Shown in pieces: positions 9,138 through 17,951 of a DNA stretch of 64,000 nucleotides. Where the stretch lies: assembly GCF_000619885.1 (NCBI RefSeq), contig NZ_KK211041.1:267191-331190 (forward strand). The letters run 5' to 3'. The number at the start of each line of letters is the position of its first letter. The first letter of the stretch is position 1. The DNA comes from Balneatrix alpica DSM 16621. GTDB lineage: Bacteria > Pseudomonadota > Gammaproteobacteria > Pseudomonadales > Balneatricaceae. The notes below the pieces were generated by a model that ran no database searches, was not told the origin of the DNA, and saw only the letters and a program-made list of their open reading frames with translations. A program made the position numbers and the translations under genes.

Positions 9138-9452
9138 TTAGAGCAGATCGTACTGCTTGAGTTTTTTACGCAGGGTACCGCGATTCAGTCCCAGCACCTT
9201 GGAGGCTTTGGTCTGGTTGTCTTTGGTGTAGTGCATCACCGTTTCAAACAGGGGTTGTTCAATTTCCGCCAACACCATTTGATAGACATCTTGTACTTGC
9301 TGACCGTCCAGTTGCTTGAAGTAGTTTTCCAAGGATCGGGCCACGGTATCGCGCAGAGTTTGTGAAGTCTCTGCGGGCACAACAGGCGTCAGTGTCTTTT
9401 TAACTTCGCTCGGCGTTTCTTGAGTATTCAATTTCGTCAGTGCCATATTCAT
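9138..9452 (-). CDS. fis: Nucleoid-associated regulator Fis
   Basis: Fis, 104 residues (102 if the second ATG at 9446 is used), a dimeric DNA-bending protein that activates rRNA promoters and shapes the nucleoid. The conserved C-terminal helix-turn-helix is clear: EQPLFETVMHYTKDNQ and KASKVLGLNRGTLRKKLK. The start codon directly abuts the dusB stop codon with no spacer, so translation is probably coupled, as in the dusB-fis operon of other gammaproteobacteria. A strong terminator follows. Confidence 0.97.
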   Translation of the reverse strand: MNMALTKLNTQETPSEVKKTLTPVVPAETSQTLRDTVARSLENYFKQLDGQQVQDVYQMVLAEIEQPLFETVMHYTKDNQTKASKVLGLNRGTLRKKLKQYDLL

Positions 9453-10442
9453 TTATGCCGCTACCTCGGTTATCTCGCTGAGGTGGTTAAAGTACTTGCT
9501 CAGCGCTTCCACTTGCTGTTCTGCGGAATCGATAGTGTTGAACTCTTTGCGGAAGTTCTGTCCGCCTGGCTGCTGTGCCAGGTACCAGCCCACATGCTTA
9601 CGGGCAATGCGGGCTCCCTGCTCTTTACCATAAAAGGCGTGCAGGGCGGCCAGATGCTCCAGCAATAGTTGCCTGACCTCCGCCAGAGGCGGTGGGGACA
9701 GCAACTTACCTTCCCGTAAATAATGATCTATCTCGCGAAAGATCCAGGGGCGTCCCTGCGCAGCCCTGCCTATCATCACAGCATCGGCTCCTGTATGAGC
9801 TAGAACCGCTGCTGCTTTGGCGGGGCTGTCGATATCTCCATTAGCAAAGACAGGTATGGACACAGCGGCCTTGATGGCAGCCAGGGTGTCGTATTCTGCT
9901 TCACCACGAAAACCATCTGCCCGGGTGCGCCCGTGAACTGCTAGGGCAGCGATCCCACAGGATTCCGCTAACCGGGCGACAGTGACCCCGTTACGGCTGT
10001 CTTGACACCAGCCGGTGCGAATCTTGAGGGTGACGGGCACATCTACGGCCTGAACGACAGCGTTCAGGATGTCAGCAACTAAGGCTTCGTCTTTTAATAA
10101 GGCGGAACCTGCTGCTTTATTACAGACCTTTTTGGCCGGACATCCCATGTTGATGTCGATGATCTGAGCGCCTCGCTCTGCATTGAGGCGAGCCGCTTCA
10201 GCCAGCATTTGGGGATCGCCGCCGGCGATCTGCACCATTCGGGGTTCGGGTTCGTCTGCGTGCACCATCCGTAATTGTGACTTACGGGTATGCCAGAGAC
10301 GATGATCCGCGGTGAGCATTTCTGCTACTACCAATCCTGCTCCCATGCGACGGCACAGGTGGCGAAATGGTAAGTCGGTAACCCCGGCCATCGGCGCCAG
10401 AATAACCTGGCTATCCACTCGGTAGGGACCGATCTGAAACAC
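9453..10442 (-). CDS. dusB: tRNA-dihydrouridine synthase B
   Basis: DusB, 329 residues, an FMN enzyme that reduces uridine in the tRNA D-loop. The TIM barrel shows APMAGVTDLPFR near residue 16, INMGCPAKKV near residue 98 with the catalytic cysteine, and IGRAAQGRPWIF near residue 224 for FMN binding. The start is GTG at 10442, well supported by GGGGAGG six bases upstream on the minus strand. It is the first gene of the dusB-fis unit. The DUF3426 gene ends 52 bases upstream on the same strand, so readthrough from the prmA transcript is possible. Confidence 0.95.
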   Translation of the reverse strand: MFQIGPYRVDSQVILAPMAGVTDLPFRHLCRRMGAGLVVAEMLTADHRLWHTRKSQLRMVHADEPEPRMVQIAGGDPQMLAEAARLNAERGAQIIDINMGCPAKKVCNKAAGSALLKDEALVADILNAVVQAVDVPVTLKIRTGWCQDSRNGVTVARLAESCGIAALAVHGRTRADGFRGEAEYDTLAAIKAAVSIPVFANGDIDSPAKAAAVLAHTGADAVMIGRAAQGRPWIFREIDHYLREGKLLSPPPLAEVRQLLLEHLAALHAFYGKEQGARIARKHVGWYLAQQPGGQNFRKEFNTIDSAEQQVEALSKYFNHLSEITEVAA

Positions 10443-10494
10443 TCAAACCTCCCCAAAATAAGGTTGCTGGTGGCCACTTTCTGAACAAGGGCGC

Positions 10495-11283
10495 CTATTC
10501 TACTCTTTCGATGGGAGCGGTTAAAGAGGGAATGTCGCTATTCGTTGGGTAGAACTGCAGGGTATAGCTGATGCTGGGCAAACCTGGGTCTTCTAGGCCG
10601 AGCTCCAGCTGAATCGGAGTATGGGCGGGCATCAACTCCAGGTTGACCAGCTCGCCTTGCAGATAGTCCTGTGGGCGTAGATAGCGTTGGGCGCTGGGGC
10701 GACCTTGTAGGTCATAGAAGGTGAGACCAAGCACAGGAAAGGGTTGGGCAAAGTCCGCCTGGTTTTCAATCAGGGTGCTGACCAGCAGCATTTTTTCGTA
10801 ATCGGGATGATCACGAATGTACAGGTGCTGGCTGCGGATGGCCGCTAGATTTGAGCGGGCTTGCAGTCCACAGGGTAGATATTGACAAGCCCACTCGAAA
10901 GCAGGAGCCAGCGGTGCTTGCCAGGCCAGTTCCTGGCGCCACCACCAGAGTGCTTGCAGAGGAATGGCTAAGAGCAGTAATCCATTCAGCCAACGACCTT
11001 TGCTCTTTTTCTTGCGCTGCGGCAGAAGCGGAGGCTCGGCACTAAGCTGACCTAACACCTCTAAAGGTGCTAGAGGCTTGGGTAGTGGATCGAGGGCCAA
11101 GCGTTCTTTAGCAAAAGAGCGGGGCGTGTTGGCAGCGGAGGAGGCTAGGCCTGTAGCCGGTTGTGCGTGAAAAACTTGCATACACACCCCGCAGCGCACT
11201 CGTCCAGCGGCCTGTTGCAGCTGAGTCTGGGTGACTCGAAACTGGGTTTGGCAATGTGGGCAGCGTGCGATCACGGGGTTCAT
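10495..11283 (-). CDS. Zinc-ribbon membrane protein (DUF3426)
   Basis: A 262-residue protein of unknown function. The N-terminus is an MJ0042-type zinc ribbon with two CxxC pairs (CPHC and CGVC, residues about 8-32). A low-complexity linker and a basic stretch QRKKKSK lead to one membrane segment (LLLLAIPLQALWWW), and the C-terminal DUF3426 domain is likely periplasmic. A zinc ribbon on a single-pass membrane protein suggests a sensory or scaffold role, but nothing here proves it. The ATG at 11283 lies two bases after the prmA stop codon, so the genes are co-translated. In-frame upstream extensions run into prmA and are rejected. Confidence 0.85.
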   Translation of the reverse strand: MNPVIARCPHCQTQFRVTQTQLQQAAGRVRCGVCMQVFHAQPATGLASSAANTPRSFAKERLALDPLPKPLAPLEVLGQLSAEPPLLPQRKKKSKGRWLNGLLLLAIPLQALWWWRQELAWQAPLAPAFEWACQYLPCGLQARSNLAAIRSQHLYIRDHPDYEKMLLVSTLIENQADFAQPFPVLGLTFYDLQGRPSAQRYLRPQDYLQGELVNLELMPAHTPIQLELGLEDPGLPSISYTLQFYPTNSDIPSLTAPIERVE

Positions 11284-11285
11284 GG

Positions 11286-12185
11286 TTACTGACTCTTGCG
11301 AATGCCTTGGATACGTATCCAATCTTCTTTGCTGGCGGCGGGGCTCAGTTGGAAGTCCTGGCAATAAGCGGCTTCCACTTGCTCACGCTGATGACTGAGC
11401 AGGCCCGATAGTGCGAGTTGACCATGCTCTGCAACCAGTGCCGTTAACGTAGGGGCAAGGCTGGTAAGTGGGCCCGCCAGGATATTGGCCACCAGAACGT
11501 CTGCATGCAGCTCAGGCACTTGCTCTGGGTAGAGGGTCAATAAGCGCGAAGAGGCAATCTGGTTACGCTCGGCGTTATCACGAGTAGCCTCCAGGGCCTG
11601 GGGGTCAATGTCGATGGCATATACCTGCTTAGCGCCGAGCAGGAGCGCTGCAATACCTAGGATGCCGGAACCGCAGCCATAGTCGACGACAACCTTATCC
11701 TGTAAGTCGAGGCCAGCCAGCCACTCTAAACACAGAGCGGTGGTGGGGTGGCTGCCGGTGCCAAAGGCGAGGCCTGGATCCAGCATCAGGTTAGCGGCGC
11801 TTGGATCGGGTACCTCTTTCCAGCTCGGACATACCCACAAACGCTGACCAAACTGGATGGGATGAAAGTGCTCCATCCAGGCACGCTCCCAATCCTTATC
11901 CTCAAGAATCTCCACCTTGGCGGGTGGGAAGGCCTGATCGGGATAGTGCGCGGCAAAGAGCAGTTGTAGTTCAGTTAATGCAGCATCAATGTCGGTATCG
12001 CCGCTAAACAGACCGAGCAGATGGGTCTGTTGCCAAAGCGGGGTGGTGCCTAAATCAGGCTCAAAAATCGGCTGGTCTGCCGCATCCTGATAAGTGACGG
12101 ATACAGCCCCCACTTCCAGTAACAGGTCTTCCAGTTGGCTGGCCTGGGCAGGCTCGATATCCAGGCGCATTTGTAACCAGGACAT
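11286..12185 (-). CDS. prmA: Ribosomal protein L11 methyltransferase
   Basis: PrmA, 299 residues, a SAM-dependent enzyme that trimethylates lysines and the N-terminus of ribosomal protein L11. The SAM-binding motif [16 protein letters not shown] is near residue 163, preceded by [14 protein letters not shown], and the catalytic loop VANILAGPL is near residue 230. The ATG at 12185 follows GGAG at a normal distance. A TTG four codons earlier would overlap that site. The ribosome site directly follows the U-run of the accC terminator, leaving almost no room for a separate promoter. Confidence 0.95.
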   Translation of the reverse strand: MSWLQMRLDIEPAQASQLEDLLLEVGAVSVTYQDAADQPIFEPDLGTTPLWQQTHLLGLFSGDTDIDAALTELQLLFAAHYPDQAFPPAKVEILEDKDWERAWMEHFHPIQFGQRLWVCPSWKEVPDPSAANLMLDPGLAFGTGSHPTTALCLEWLAGLDLQDKVVVDYGCGSGILGIAALLLGAKQVYAIDIDPQALEATRDNAERNQIASSRLLTLYPEQVPELHADVLVANILAGPLTSLAPTLTALVAEHGQLALSGLLSHQREQVEAAYCQDFQLSPAASKEDWIRIQGIRKSQ

Positions 12186-12196
12186 AGCAATCTCCA

Positions 12197-12232
12197 AAAA
12201 AAAGCCTCTTCACGGCGTGCCGCAAAGAGGCT
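12197..12232 (-). terminator. Intrinsic terminator after accC
   Basis: Stem AGCCTCTT (12203-12210) / AAGAGGCT (12225-12232) with an inner CGGC/GCCG pair is followed on the minus strand by eight T. The prmA ribosome site starts right after the T-run, so prmA may depend on readthrough. Confidence 0.88.
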
Positions 12233-12250
12233 GATAGGGCCGAAGCAGCC

Positions 12251-13594
12251 TCACTTAGCGGCTAACTTCTTCTCAAGATAGTGGATATTAACCCCGCCTT
12301 CGGCGAAGTGAGTATCCCGTACCAAATCCTTATGCAAGGGGATATTGGTTTTAATGCCATCCACAACCATCTCTTCCAGGGCAACCCGCATCCGTGCCAG
12401 GGCGGTGCTGCGATCTTCACCATGGGTGATCAGCTTGGCGATCAGAGAGTCATAGTAGGGCGGTACGCTGTAGCCACTATACAGATGGGAGTCGACACGA
12501 ACCCCGAGGCCACCGGCGGCATGGTAGGTTTTGACCAAACCGGGGCTGGGCATAAAGGTTTTCGGGTCTTCTGCGTTGACTCGGCACTCGAAAGCATGGC
12601 CCCGGACCTTGACGTCTTCCTGCTTGATCGAGAGCGGCTGGCCTGCAGCAATCCGCAGTTGCTCTTTAACAATGTCGATACCAGTGATCATCTCGGTAAC
12701 AGGATGTTCAACCTGAACCCGGGTGTTCATTTCGATAAAGTAGAAGCCGCCATCCTCATAAAGGAACTCAAAGGTGCCTGCGCCGCGGTAGCCAATCTTG
12801 ATACAAGCATCCACACAGGCCTGCAGTACCTGAGCGCGGGCGGCAGGATCGACGTGAGGCGCCGGGGCTTCTTCCAATACCTTTTGGTGACGGCGCTGCA
12901 AAGAGCAGTCACGGTCATAGAGGTGGATCGCATTGCCCTGACCATCTGCCAATACCTGAACCTCAATGTGACGAGGATTTTCCAGGAATTTTTCCATGTA
13001 TACCGTGCTATCGCCAAAAGCGGCTTTAGCTTCGGTGCGGGTGACATGGATGGAACTCAGCAGGCTGGCTTCAGTGTGTACCACGCGCATACCACGACCA
13101 CCACCACCGGCGGCCGCCTTGATAATAACGGGGTAGCCGATGCGCTTGGCAGTAGCCATGATCTCATCGGGGTTGTCATTCAGCGGGCCGTTAGAACCGG
13201 GAACGGTTGGCACTCCAGCAGCACGCATGGCTTCAATCGCTGAAACCTTGTCACCCATCAGGCGAATAACGCTGGCGGTGGGGCCAATAAAGACGAAGCC
13301 GCTTTTTTCGACCTGTTCGGCAAAGTTGGCGTTTTCCGCCAGGAAACCATAGCCAGGATGGATGGCGGTGGCATCGGTGATCTCTGCCGCAGCAATCAAC
13401 CGGGGAATGTTCAGATAGCTGTCGCTGGAGGAGTTGGGGCCGATACAGACGGCCTCATCAGCCAGGCGCACATGCTTGAGGTCCCGGTCGGCTTTGGAGT
13501 GAACCGCCACGGTCTTGATGCCCAGTTCTTTACAGGCACGCAGAATGCGCAGGGCGATCTCACCGCGGTTGGCAATCAGAACTTTTTCCAACAT
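12251..13594 (-). CDS. accC: Biotin carboxylase subunit of acetyl-CoA carboxylase
   Basis: AccC, 447 residues, the ATP-grasp enzyme that carboxylates biotin on AccB as the first half of malonyl-CoA synthesis. Key parts are [12 protein letters not shown] at the N-terminus, the glycine-rich loop [12 protein letters not shown] near residue 160, the HIEVQVLAD and [12 protein letters not shown] segments near 210-240, and [16 protein letters not shown] near 288. The length fits E. coli AccC. accB ends 26 bases upstream on the same strand and a strong terminator follows, giving an aroQ-accB-accC operon. Confidence 0.98.
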   Translation of the reverse strand: MLEKVLIANRGEIALRILRACKELGIKTVAVHSKADRDLKHVRLADEAVCIGPNSSSDSYLNIPRLIAAAEITDATAIHPGYGFLAENANFAEQVEKSGFVFIGPTASVIRLMGDKVSAIEAMRAAGVPTVPGSNGPLNDNPDEIMATAKRIGYPVIIKAAAGGGGRGMRVVHTEASLLSSIHVTRTEAKAAFGDSTVYMEKFLENPRHIEVQVLADGQGNAIHLYDRDCSLQRRHQKVLEEAPAPHVDPAARAQVLQACVDACIKIGYRGAGTFEFLYEDGGFYFIEMNTRVQVEHPVTEMITGIDIVKEQLRIAAGQPLSIKQEDVKVRGHAFECRVNAEDPKTFMPSPGLVKTYHAAGGLGVRVDSHLYSGYSVPPYYDSLIAKLITHGEDRSTALARMRVALEEMVVDGIKTNIPLHKDLVRDTHFAEGGVNIHYLEKKLAAK

Positions 13595-13620
13595 GAAGGA
13601 ATCCTCAGCCGGTGAGTGGA

Positions 13621-14082
13621 TTAGACGATGGTGACCAGCGGCTGATCAAACTCGACAGGCTGACCGTCTTCAACCAGGATAGCGCCAATGGTGCCGGACT
13701 TATCGGCTTCAATGTGGTTCATCATCTTCATTGCTTCGATGATGCAGATTACATCACCTGCTTTTACGGACTGACCCACTTCAACGAAGGATTTGGCGCC
13801 AGGGGCAGGTGAGCGATAACAGGTGCCGACCATGGGGGAGGTCACAACGTGGCCACTCAGAGCTTCGCTGGCAGGCGCCGCTGCGGGGGCAGCAGCAGGA
13901 GCGGGAGCGGCGGCAGGAACAGGAGCCGGGGCAGCAGGAGCGGCATAAGCCATCTGGGGCTGAACGGCTACGGTAGAGACACGACTGATGCGAACAGACT
14001 CTTCGCCTTCCTTAATCTCAATCTCGTTAATGTCAGACTCTTCCAGCAACTCAATCAGTTTTTTTACTTTGCGGATATCCAT
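13621..14082 (-). CDS. accB: Biotin carboxyl carrier protein of acetyl-CoA carboxylase
   Basis: AccB, 153 residues. The C-terminal biotinyl domain has the biotin attachment motif EAMKMMN, with the lysine at about residue 119. A long alanine-proline linker (residues about 50-75) joins it to an N-terminal region beginning [16 protein letters not shown]. The ATG at 14082 begins this conserved N-terminus; in-frame extensions upstream run into aroQ and have no family support. accC follows after 26 bases. Confidence 0.97.
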   Translation of the reverse strand: MDIRKVKKLIELLEESDINEIEIKEGEESVRISRVSTVAVQPQMAYAAPAAPAPVPAAAPAPAAAPAAAPASEALSGHVVTSPMVGTCYRSPAPGAKSFVEVGQSVKAGDVICIIEAMKMMNHIEADKSGTIGAILVEDGQPVEFDQPLVTIV

Positions 14083-14108
14083 GCTTTCGTTCTCGTTTTT
14101 TGCGTCAC

Positions 14109-14552
14109 TCAGGCAGCCTGCAGCTGATTCAGCGCGGCAGCCAGTGCTAGGTTGTAACCTTGGGCGCCCAAACCACAAATCACCCCTACGGCCAGGTCGG
14201 AGAAGTAAGAGTGATGACGGAAGGGCTCTCGCTTGTGCACGTTGGAAAGGTGCACTTCGATAAAAGGAATCGCGACAGCAGCCAGGGCATCGCGCAGGGC
14301 AACGCTGGTATGGGTAAAGGCGGCAGGGTTAATCAGGATAAAACTGATGCCCTGCTGGCGTGCCTGATGAACACGTTCGATCAGCTCATGCTCAGCATTG
14401 CTTTGAAAGGCATCTAGCTCGTGGCCAGCCTGCTGGGCTTGAGCCTGCAGGCTTTGATTAATGTCAGCCAGGGTAGTGGCCCCGTAAATCTGGGGTTCTC
14501 TCGTGCCTAACAAGTTCAGATTGGGACCATGAAGAACTAGCAGTTTTGCCAT
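14109..14552 (-). CDS. aroQ: Type II 3-dehydroquinate dehydratase
   Basis: AroQ, 147 residues, a dodecameric type II dehydroquinase of the shikimate pathway. The hallmark [16 protein letters not shown] is at residues 4-19 and includes the tyrosine-loop arginine. [16 protein letters not shown] near residue 75 and the [20 protein letters not shown] region carry the active-site histidines. It heads the aroQ-accB-accC operon, as in Pseudomonas. The ribosome site (GGGAAAAG) is weak. A perfect inverted repeat lies 40-65 bases upstream at 14592-14617. Confidence 0.97.
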   Translation of the reverse strand: MAKLLVLHGPNLNLLGTREPQIYGATTLADINQSLQAQAQQAGHELDAFQSNAEHELIERVHQARQQGISFILINPAAFTHTSVALRDALAAVAIPFIEVHLSNVHKREPFRHHSYFSDLAVGVICGLGAQGYNLALAAALNQLQAA

Positions 14553-14891
14553 CTTTTCCCGCTTTGTTGACCCATTTTGCTCTAGACCAGCTACCTTTTT
14601 GACTCAGGGAAAAGGTAACCGACAATCTTGTTCCTGCAAGGCGCGCTTATGACCGCTGTTACAGTGGCGGCTAAGTTTGCCGAAAAACATAAACATAGTC
14701 TAGTTCGCTGTGATTTCACTTCATTACCCCGACTTTTCCTGCCAAATTTGCCCTATATTTTTTCTTAAATGGGCTGCGCAATGATCGTTTTTGCCGCAGG
14801 TTAAGGGCTGGCATCCTCGGGGGGGCTCTGTCAGACTTAGCAAAACCTTATATAAGTAGCCTCAGCTTGAGGTATGGCGGGAGAAGACTGC
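14553..14891. promoter_or_regulatory. Divergent intergenic region aroQ / LapD-like gene
   Basis: About 340 bases without a supported gene. It must hold the promoters of the aroQ-accBC operon (minus) and of the c-di-GMP receptor gene (plus). I see a perfect inverted repeat at 14592-14617 close to aroQ, and a TATAAG/TATATA element at 14849-14856 that could be the -10 of the plus-strand gene, without a convincing -35. Confidence 0.45.
14592..14617. repeat. Inverted repeat upstream of aroQ-accBC
   Basis: TACCTTTT (14592-14599) and AAAAGGTA (14610-14617) are perfectly complementary with a ten-base spacer. The position, 40-65 bases before the aroQ ATG, fits an operator or leader hairpin. I do not recognise the binding protein. 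Confidence 0.45.
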
Positions 14892-16844
14892 ATGAGTTTG
14901 CGTAATCTGCTGTTTTCCTTTTTGGTTTGCCTCTTTCTGGCATTGCTCGGATTGAATCTGTTGTCGGCGGTACAAAACTATCGCAGCTATTTGCAGAATC
15001 AGTTGCAGGCACATGCGCAGGATGCGGCGACCTCCTTGGGTATCGTATTGACGACTGCAGTAGCAGAGGGGGATAAGGCGACGGCAGAGCGGATGATCGA
15101 TGCAGTGTTTGATCGCGGCTACTACCAGCGTATCGAGTACCTGGATACTAATGGCAAGGTGCAGGTAGTGCGTCAGACTGGACGCGGAGTAGAGGATTTA
15201 CCGGGTTGGTTTGTACGTTATGCTGATTTGCCTGCACCTCTGGCGGAGGCGCATGTTACCAGTGGTTGGTTGCAGCTGGGGCTAGTAAAAGTACAGGGGC
15301 ATCCGGCGCAGGCGTACCATGACCTTTGGAGCTACCTGGTTAAGGTGTCATTGCAGTTTGGCGGTGCGCTACTGGTAGCCTTTATCTTGTTACATGTGCT
15401 GCTTAGCTGGGCGGTATTGAAACCGTTACATGTCTTGGAGTTGCATGCAAAGGCTTGGGCAGAGCGCCGTTTTAGTCCGATCAAGATGGAGCCCACTACG
15501 CGTGAATTGGGTAGCTTGGTCGGCGTGATGAATAAGATGGTACAGCGCCTGGAGTCGATGTTTTCCGATCAGTTGGGTGTCATTGACCATCTGCGTCATC
15601 AAGTCTGTGAAGATCCTTTGACGGGGCTGCTCAACCGTAGTGCCTTTGATGAACGCTTGCGCTCATTGTTGACTCTGCGTGAAGAGGGCGCGCGTTCTGG
15701 CTTATTGGTTCTAGTGCAGGTACGAGGCCTGGAGGACTTTAACAAGCGTTTTGGACGTGAAGCAGGGGATGATGTGCTTAAACGTCTGGCGGTGCGATTG
15801 CAGGAGAGTACCGATCAGAATGATGCCCTGGTGTGCCGTCGTACAGGTACCGATTTTGCGGTATTTGTGCCGGGTATCGCACAGGATCAGGCAGCCGACA
15901 CTCTGCGTACTTTGTTTCAGCATTTGGTGCAGTTGGAGGTGATGTCAGAAAGTATCTGGCGTGATCGTCTGCACTTAGGCGGGGTATACCTCTACCCGCA
16001 AGAAGCTTTTGAGTTAGGGGCAGCATTTTCAGAAGCAGATTTAGCACTGCGCCAAGCCCAGCAAGAGGGACTGAATGCCTGTCATTTGGCTACCCCGCAA
16101 GAGCATGCGCGTAGTGCATCGGAGTGGCGTCAGTTCCTGGAAGGGGTGATTGCCCGTAATGAACTGCTGCTTTATTACCAGCCAGTCTACGATGGGCAGC
16201 GCAAACTGTTACATCATGAAGTCTATGTCAGGGTGCAGGATAGCCAGGGAGTGCTGGCTGCTGGGCAGTTTTTGCCAATGGCGGAGCAGTTTGGCTTGAT
16301 GCCGGCATTAGATCGTCAGGTGCTGCAATTGTTGATCAATAACCTGAGCCTGAGTCGCAATCAGGGTAAGTTTTGCGTCAACCTGTCGTTGGCCTCTTGG
16401 CAGGATGAAGGCTTGGTCAGCTGGATGAAGTCCATTCTGGCAAGTCATCCGCAGGTAGCGAAACAGTTGTTACTTGAAGTGCCGGAATTTGCCTTGCGCC
16501 AATATCAAAGCTTGATTCAGGGGCAGATGGAACGCCTGCGTAGCCTGGGTATTGGTTTCTCGGTAGATCACTTTGGTACTGGCGGGGTGGCATTCTCCTA
16601 CCTGAAATTGCTTCCCCTGAGCTGCGTCAAGGTACATCGCAGCTTTGTTAAGGATATTCAGGCTAAGCGGGACAGTCAGTTTTTTATGTTGTCGATGGCT
16701 CAGATTGCTCACGGCCAGGATATTTTGCTGTTGGCAGAGGGCATTGAGCATGAAGGGGAATGGGAACAGTTGCAGACCCTGGGGGTTGATGGGGGAATGG
16801 GTTATCTATTAGGACGTCCCCAGGCAGTGCCGATTAAAAGTTAA
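14892..16844 (+). CDS. LapD-like c-di-GMP receptor with degenerate GGDEF and EAL
   Basis: A 650-residue inner-membrane protein: membrane segment about 5-27, periplasmic domain about 28-145 resembling the LapD/MoxY N-terminal fold, second membrane segment about 150-172, HAMP-like stretch, GGDEF about 235-400 and EAL about 410-645. The cyclase loop reads RTGTDF (about 317-322), so catalysis is unlikely. The EAL signature is EVYVR (443-447). The metal pair DDFG has become DHFG near 559, and the glutamine before GYL is replaced by M. These losses suggest a c-di-GMP-binding receptor rather than a phosphodiesterase. The ATG at 14892 has GGGAG nine bases upstream; the ATG at 14874 has a poorly spaced site. 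LapD normally controls the protease LapG, which is not in this window. Confidence 0.8.
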   Translation: MSLRNLLFSFLVCLFLALLGLNLLSAVQNYRSYLQNQLQAHAQDAATSLGIVLTTAVAEGDKATAERMIDAVFDRGYYQRIEYLDTNGKVQVVRQTGRGVEDLPGWFVRYADLPAPLAEAHVTSGWLQLGLVKVQGHPAQAYHDLWSYLVKVSLQFGGALLVAFILLHVLLSWAVLKPLHVLELHAKAWAERRFSPIKMEPTTRELGSLVGVMNKMVQRLESMFSDQLGVIDHLRHQVCEDPLTGLLNRSAFDERLRSLLTLREEGARSGLLVLVQVRGLEDFNKRFGREAGDDVLKRLAVRLQESTDQNDALVCRRTGTDFAVFVPGIAQDQAADTLRTLFQHLVQLEVMSESIWRDRLHLGGVYLYPQEAFELGAAFSEADLALRQAQQEGLNACHLATPQEHARSASEWRQFLEGVIARNELLLYYQPVYDGQRKLLHHEVYVRVQDSQGVLAAGQFLPMAEQFGLMPALDRQVLQLLINNLSLSRNQGKFCVNLSLASWQDEGLVSWMKSILASHPQVAKQLLLEVPEFALRQYQSLIQGQMERLRSLGIGFSVDHFGTGGVAFSYLKLLPLSCVKVHRSFVKDIQAKRDSQFFMLSMAQIAHGQDILLLAEGIEHEGEWEQLQTLGVDGGMGYLLGRPQAVPIKS

Positions 16845-16909
16845 CTTTTAGCCGAATTAGGCTAGCCGGGCAGGAAGCAGCTGCCCCTGAGCAAAGGATG
16901 AGGAAGCAG

Positions 16910-17935
16910 ATGCGCGATTGGCTTAAAGCATGGTTGTTTGACGCAGAAGGACGTTTCTACTGGAGGATTATTGGCGTAGCGCTGGGTGGGTATCTGGTGC
17001 TGGCGATTCTGGTGGGGTTGGTGTGGTCCTTCACGCCGAGTGGGTTTGATGCCAAACAAGAGGCGCAAGCCTTGGCTGAACAGCGCCAGGAAAAGTCCGT
17101 AACCGGTTACACCACTACTGCTACCCTGGTGAAAGTGGCGCAAACGTTGCTGGATAAACCAGGCGGCTATCTGCATAACGATCGTCTGCCCCCTGGTGTG
17201 TGGCTGGATAATATGCGTGCGTGGGAGTTTGGCGTGCTGGTGCAGGTGCGCGATCTGGCGCGCGCTATGCGCAAAGATTTCAGTCGCTCGCAGTCACAGT
17301 CACGTGAGCAGATAGATTTGGCTGAAGCGGAACCTCGCTTTTCTTTTAATGCCTCCAGTTGGATGCTGCCCTCTTCCGAGAGTCAGTATCGCGATGGTAT
17401 CGGTTTTCTCGAGGCTTATCTGGCAAAGTTAGCGGATAAGCAGACGCCAGGGGCACAATTCTATGCCCGTGCTGATAATCTCAATAACTGGTTGGGAGAT
17501 GTCTCAACTCGTTTGGGTAGTTTGTCTCAGCGCTTATCTGCCAGCGTTGGGCAGCGCCGCTTAAATACCAGCATGGCCGGTGAGGTAGGAACCGAACAGG
17601 CCGCCGAGCCCATGTTGGAAGTCGAAATTAAAACGCCTTGGTTGGAAATTGATGATGTGTTCTATGAGGCACGAGGGACGACCTGGGCGCTGCTGCATCT
17701 GCTGCAGGCGGTAGAGGTTGACTTTGAAACGACTCTGCAGAAAAAGAATGCCCTTATCAGTCTGCGCCAGATTATTCGTGAACTGGAAGCAGCACAGCAA
17801 ACCGTGTGGAGTCCGGTCATTTTGAATGGCACGGGTTTTGGGGTGTTTGCCAATCATTCGTTGGTGATGGCTAACTATATTTCCCGTGCTAATGCGGCCA
17901 TTATTGATCTGCGTGAGTTGTTAGCGAAAGGCTAA
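16910..17935 (+). CDS. DUF2333 family membrane-anchored protein
   Basis: About 341 residues, with one N-terminal membrane segment (IIGVALGGYLVLAILVGLVWSF, residues about 17-38) and a large soluble domain, probably periplasmic. The composition and the ending VMANYISRANAAIIDLRELL agree with the DUF2333 family, which has no assigned function that I know of. It lies between the LapD-like gene (65 bases upstream) and a ParA-like ATPase (16 bases downstream) on the same strand, so a shared transcript is likely. The ATG at 16910 has AGGAAG just upstream. An ATG at 16898 is possible but its purine tract is too close. Confidence 0.75.
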   Translation: MRDWLKAWLFDAEGRFYWRIIGVALGGYLVLAILVGLVWSFTPSGFDAKQEAQALAEQRQEKSVTGYTTTATLVKVAQTLLDKPGGYLHNDRLPPGVWLDNMRAWEFGVLVQVRDLARAMRKDFSRSQSQSREQIDLAEAEPRFSFNASSWMLPSSESQYRDGIGFLEAYLAKLADKQTPGAQFYARADNLNNWLGDVSTRLGSLSQRLSASVGQRRLNTSMAGEVGTEQAAEPMLEVEIKTPWLEIDDVFYEARGTTWALLHLLQAVEVDFETTLQKKNALISLRQIIRELEAAQQTVWSPVILNGTGFGVFANHSLVMANYISRANAAIIDLRELLAKG

Positions 17936-17951
17936 GCCAAGGAGAGCGTTG

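Noticed and set aside
12281-13243. A 320-codon open frame on the plus strand inside accC
   Set aside because: It is the reverse-strand shadow of a strongly conserved biotin carboxylase. Long antisense frames are common in this base composition.
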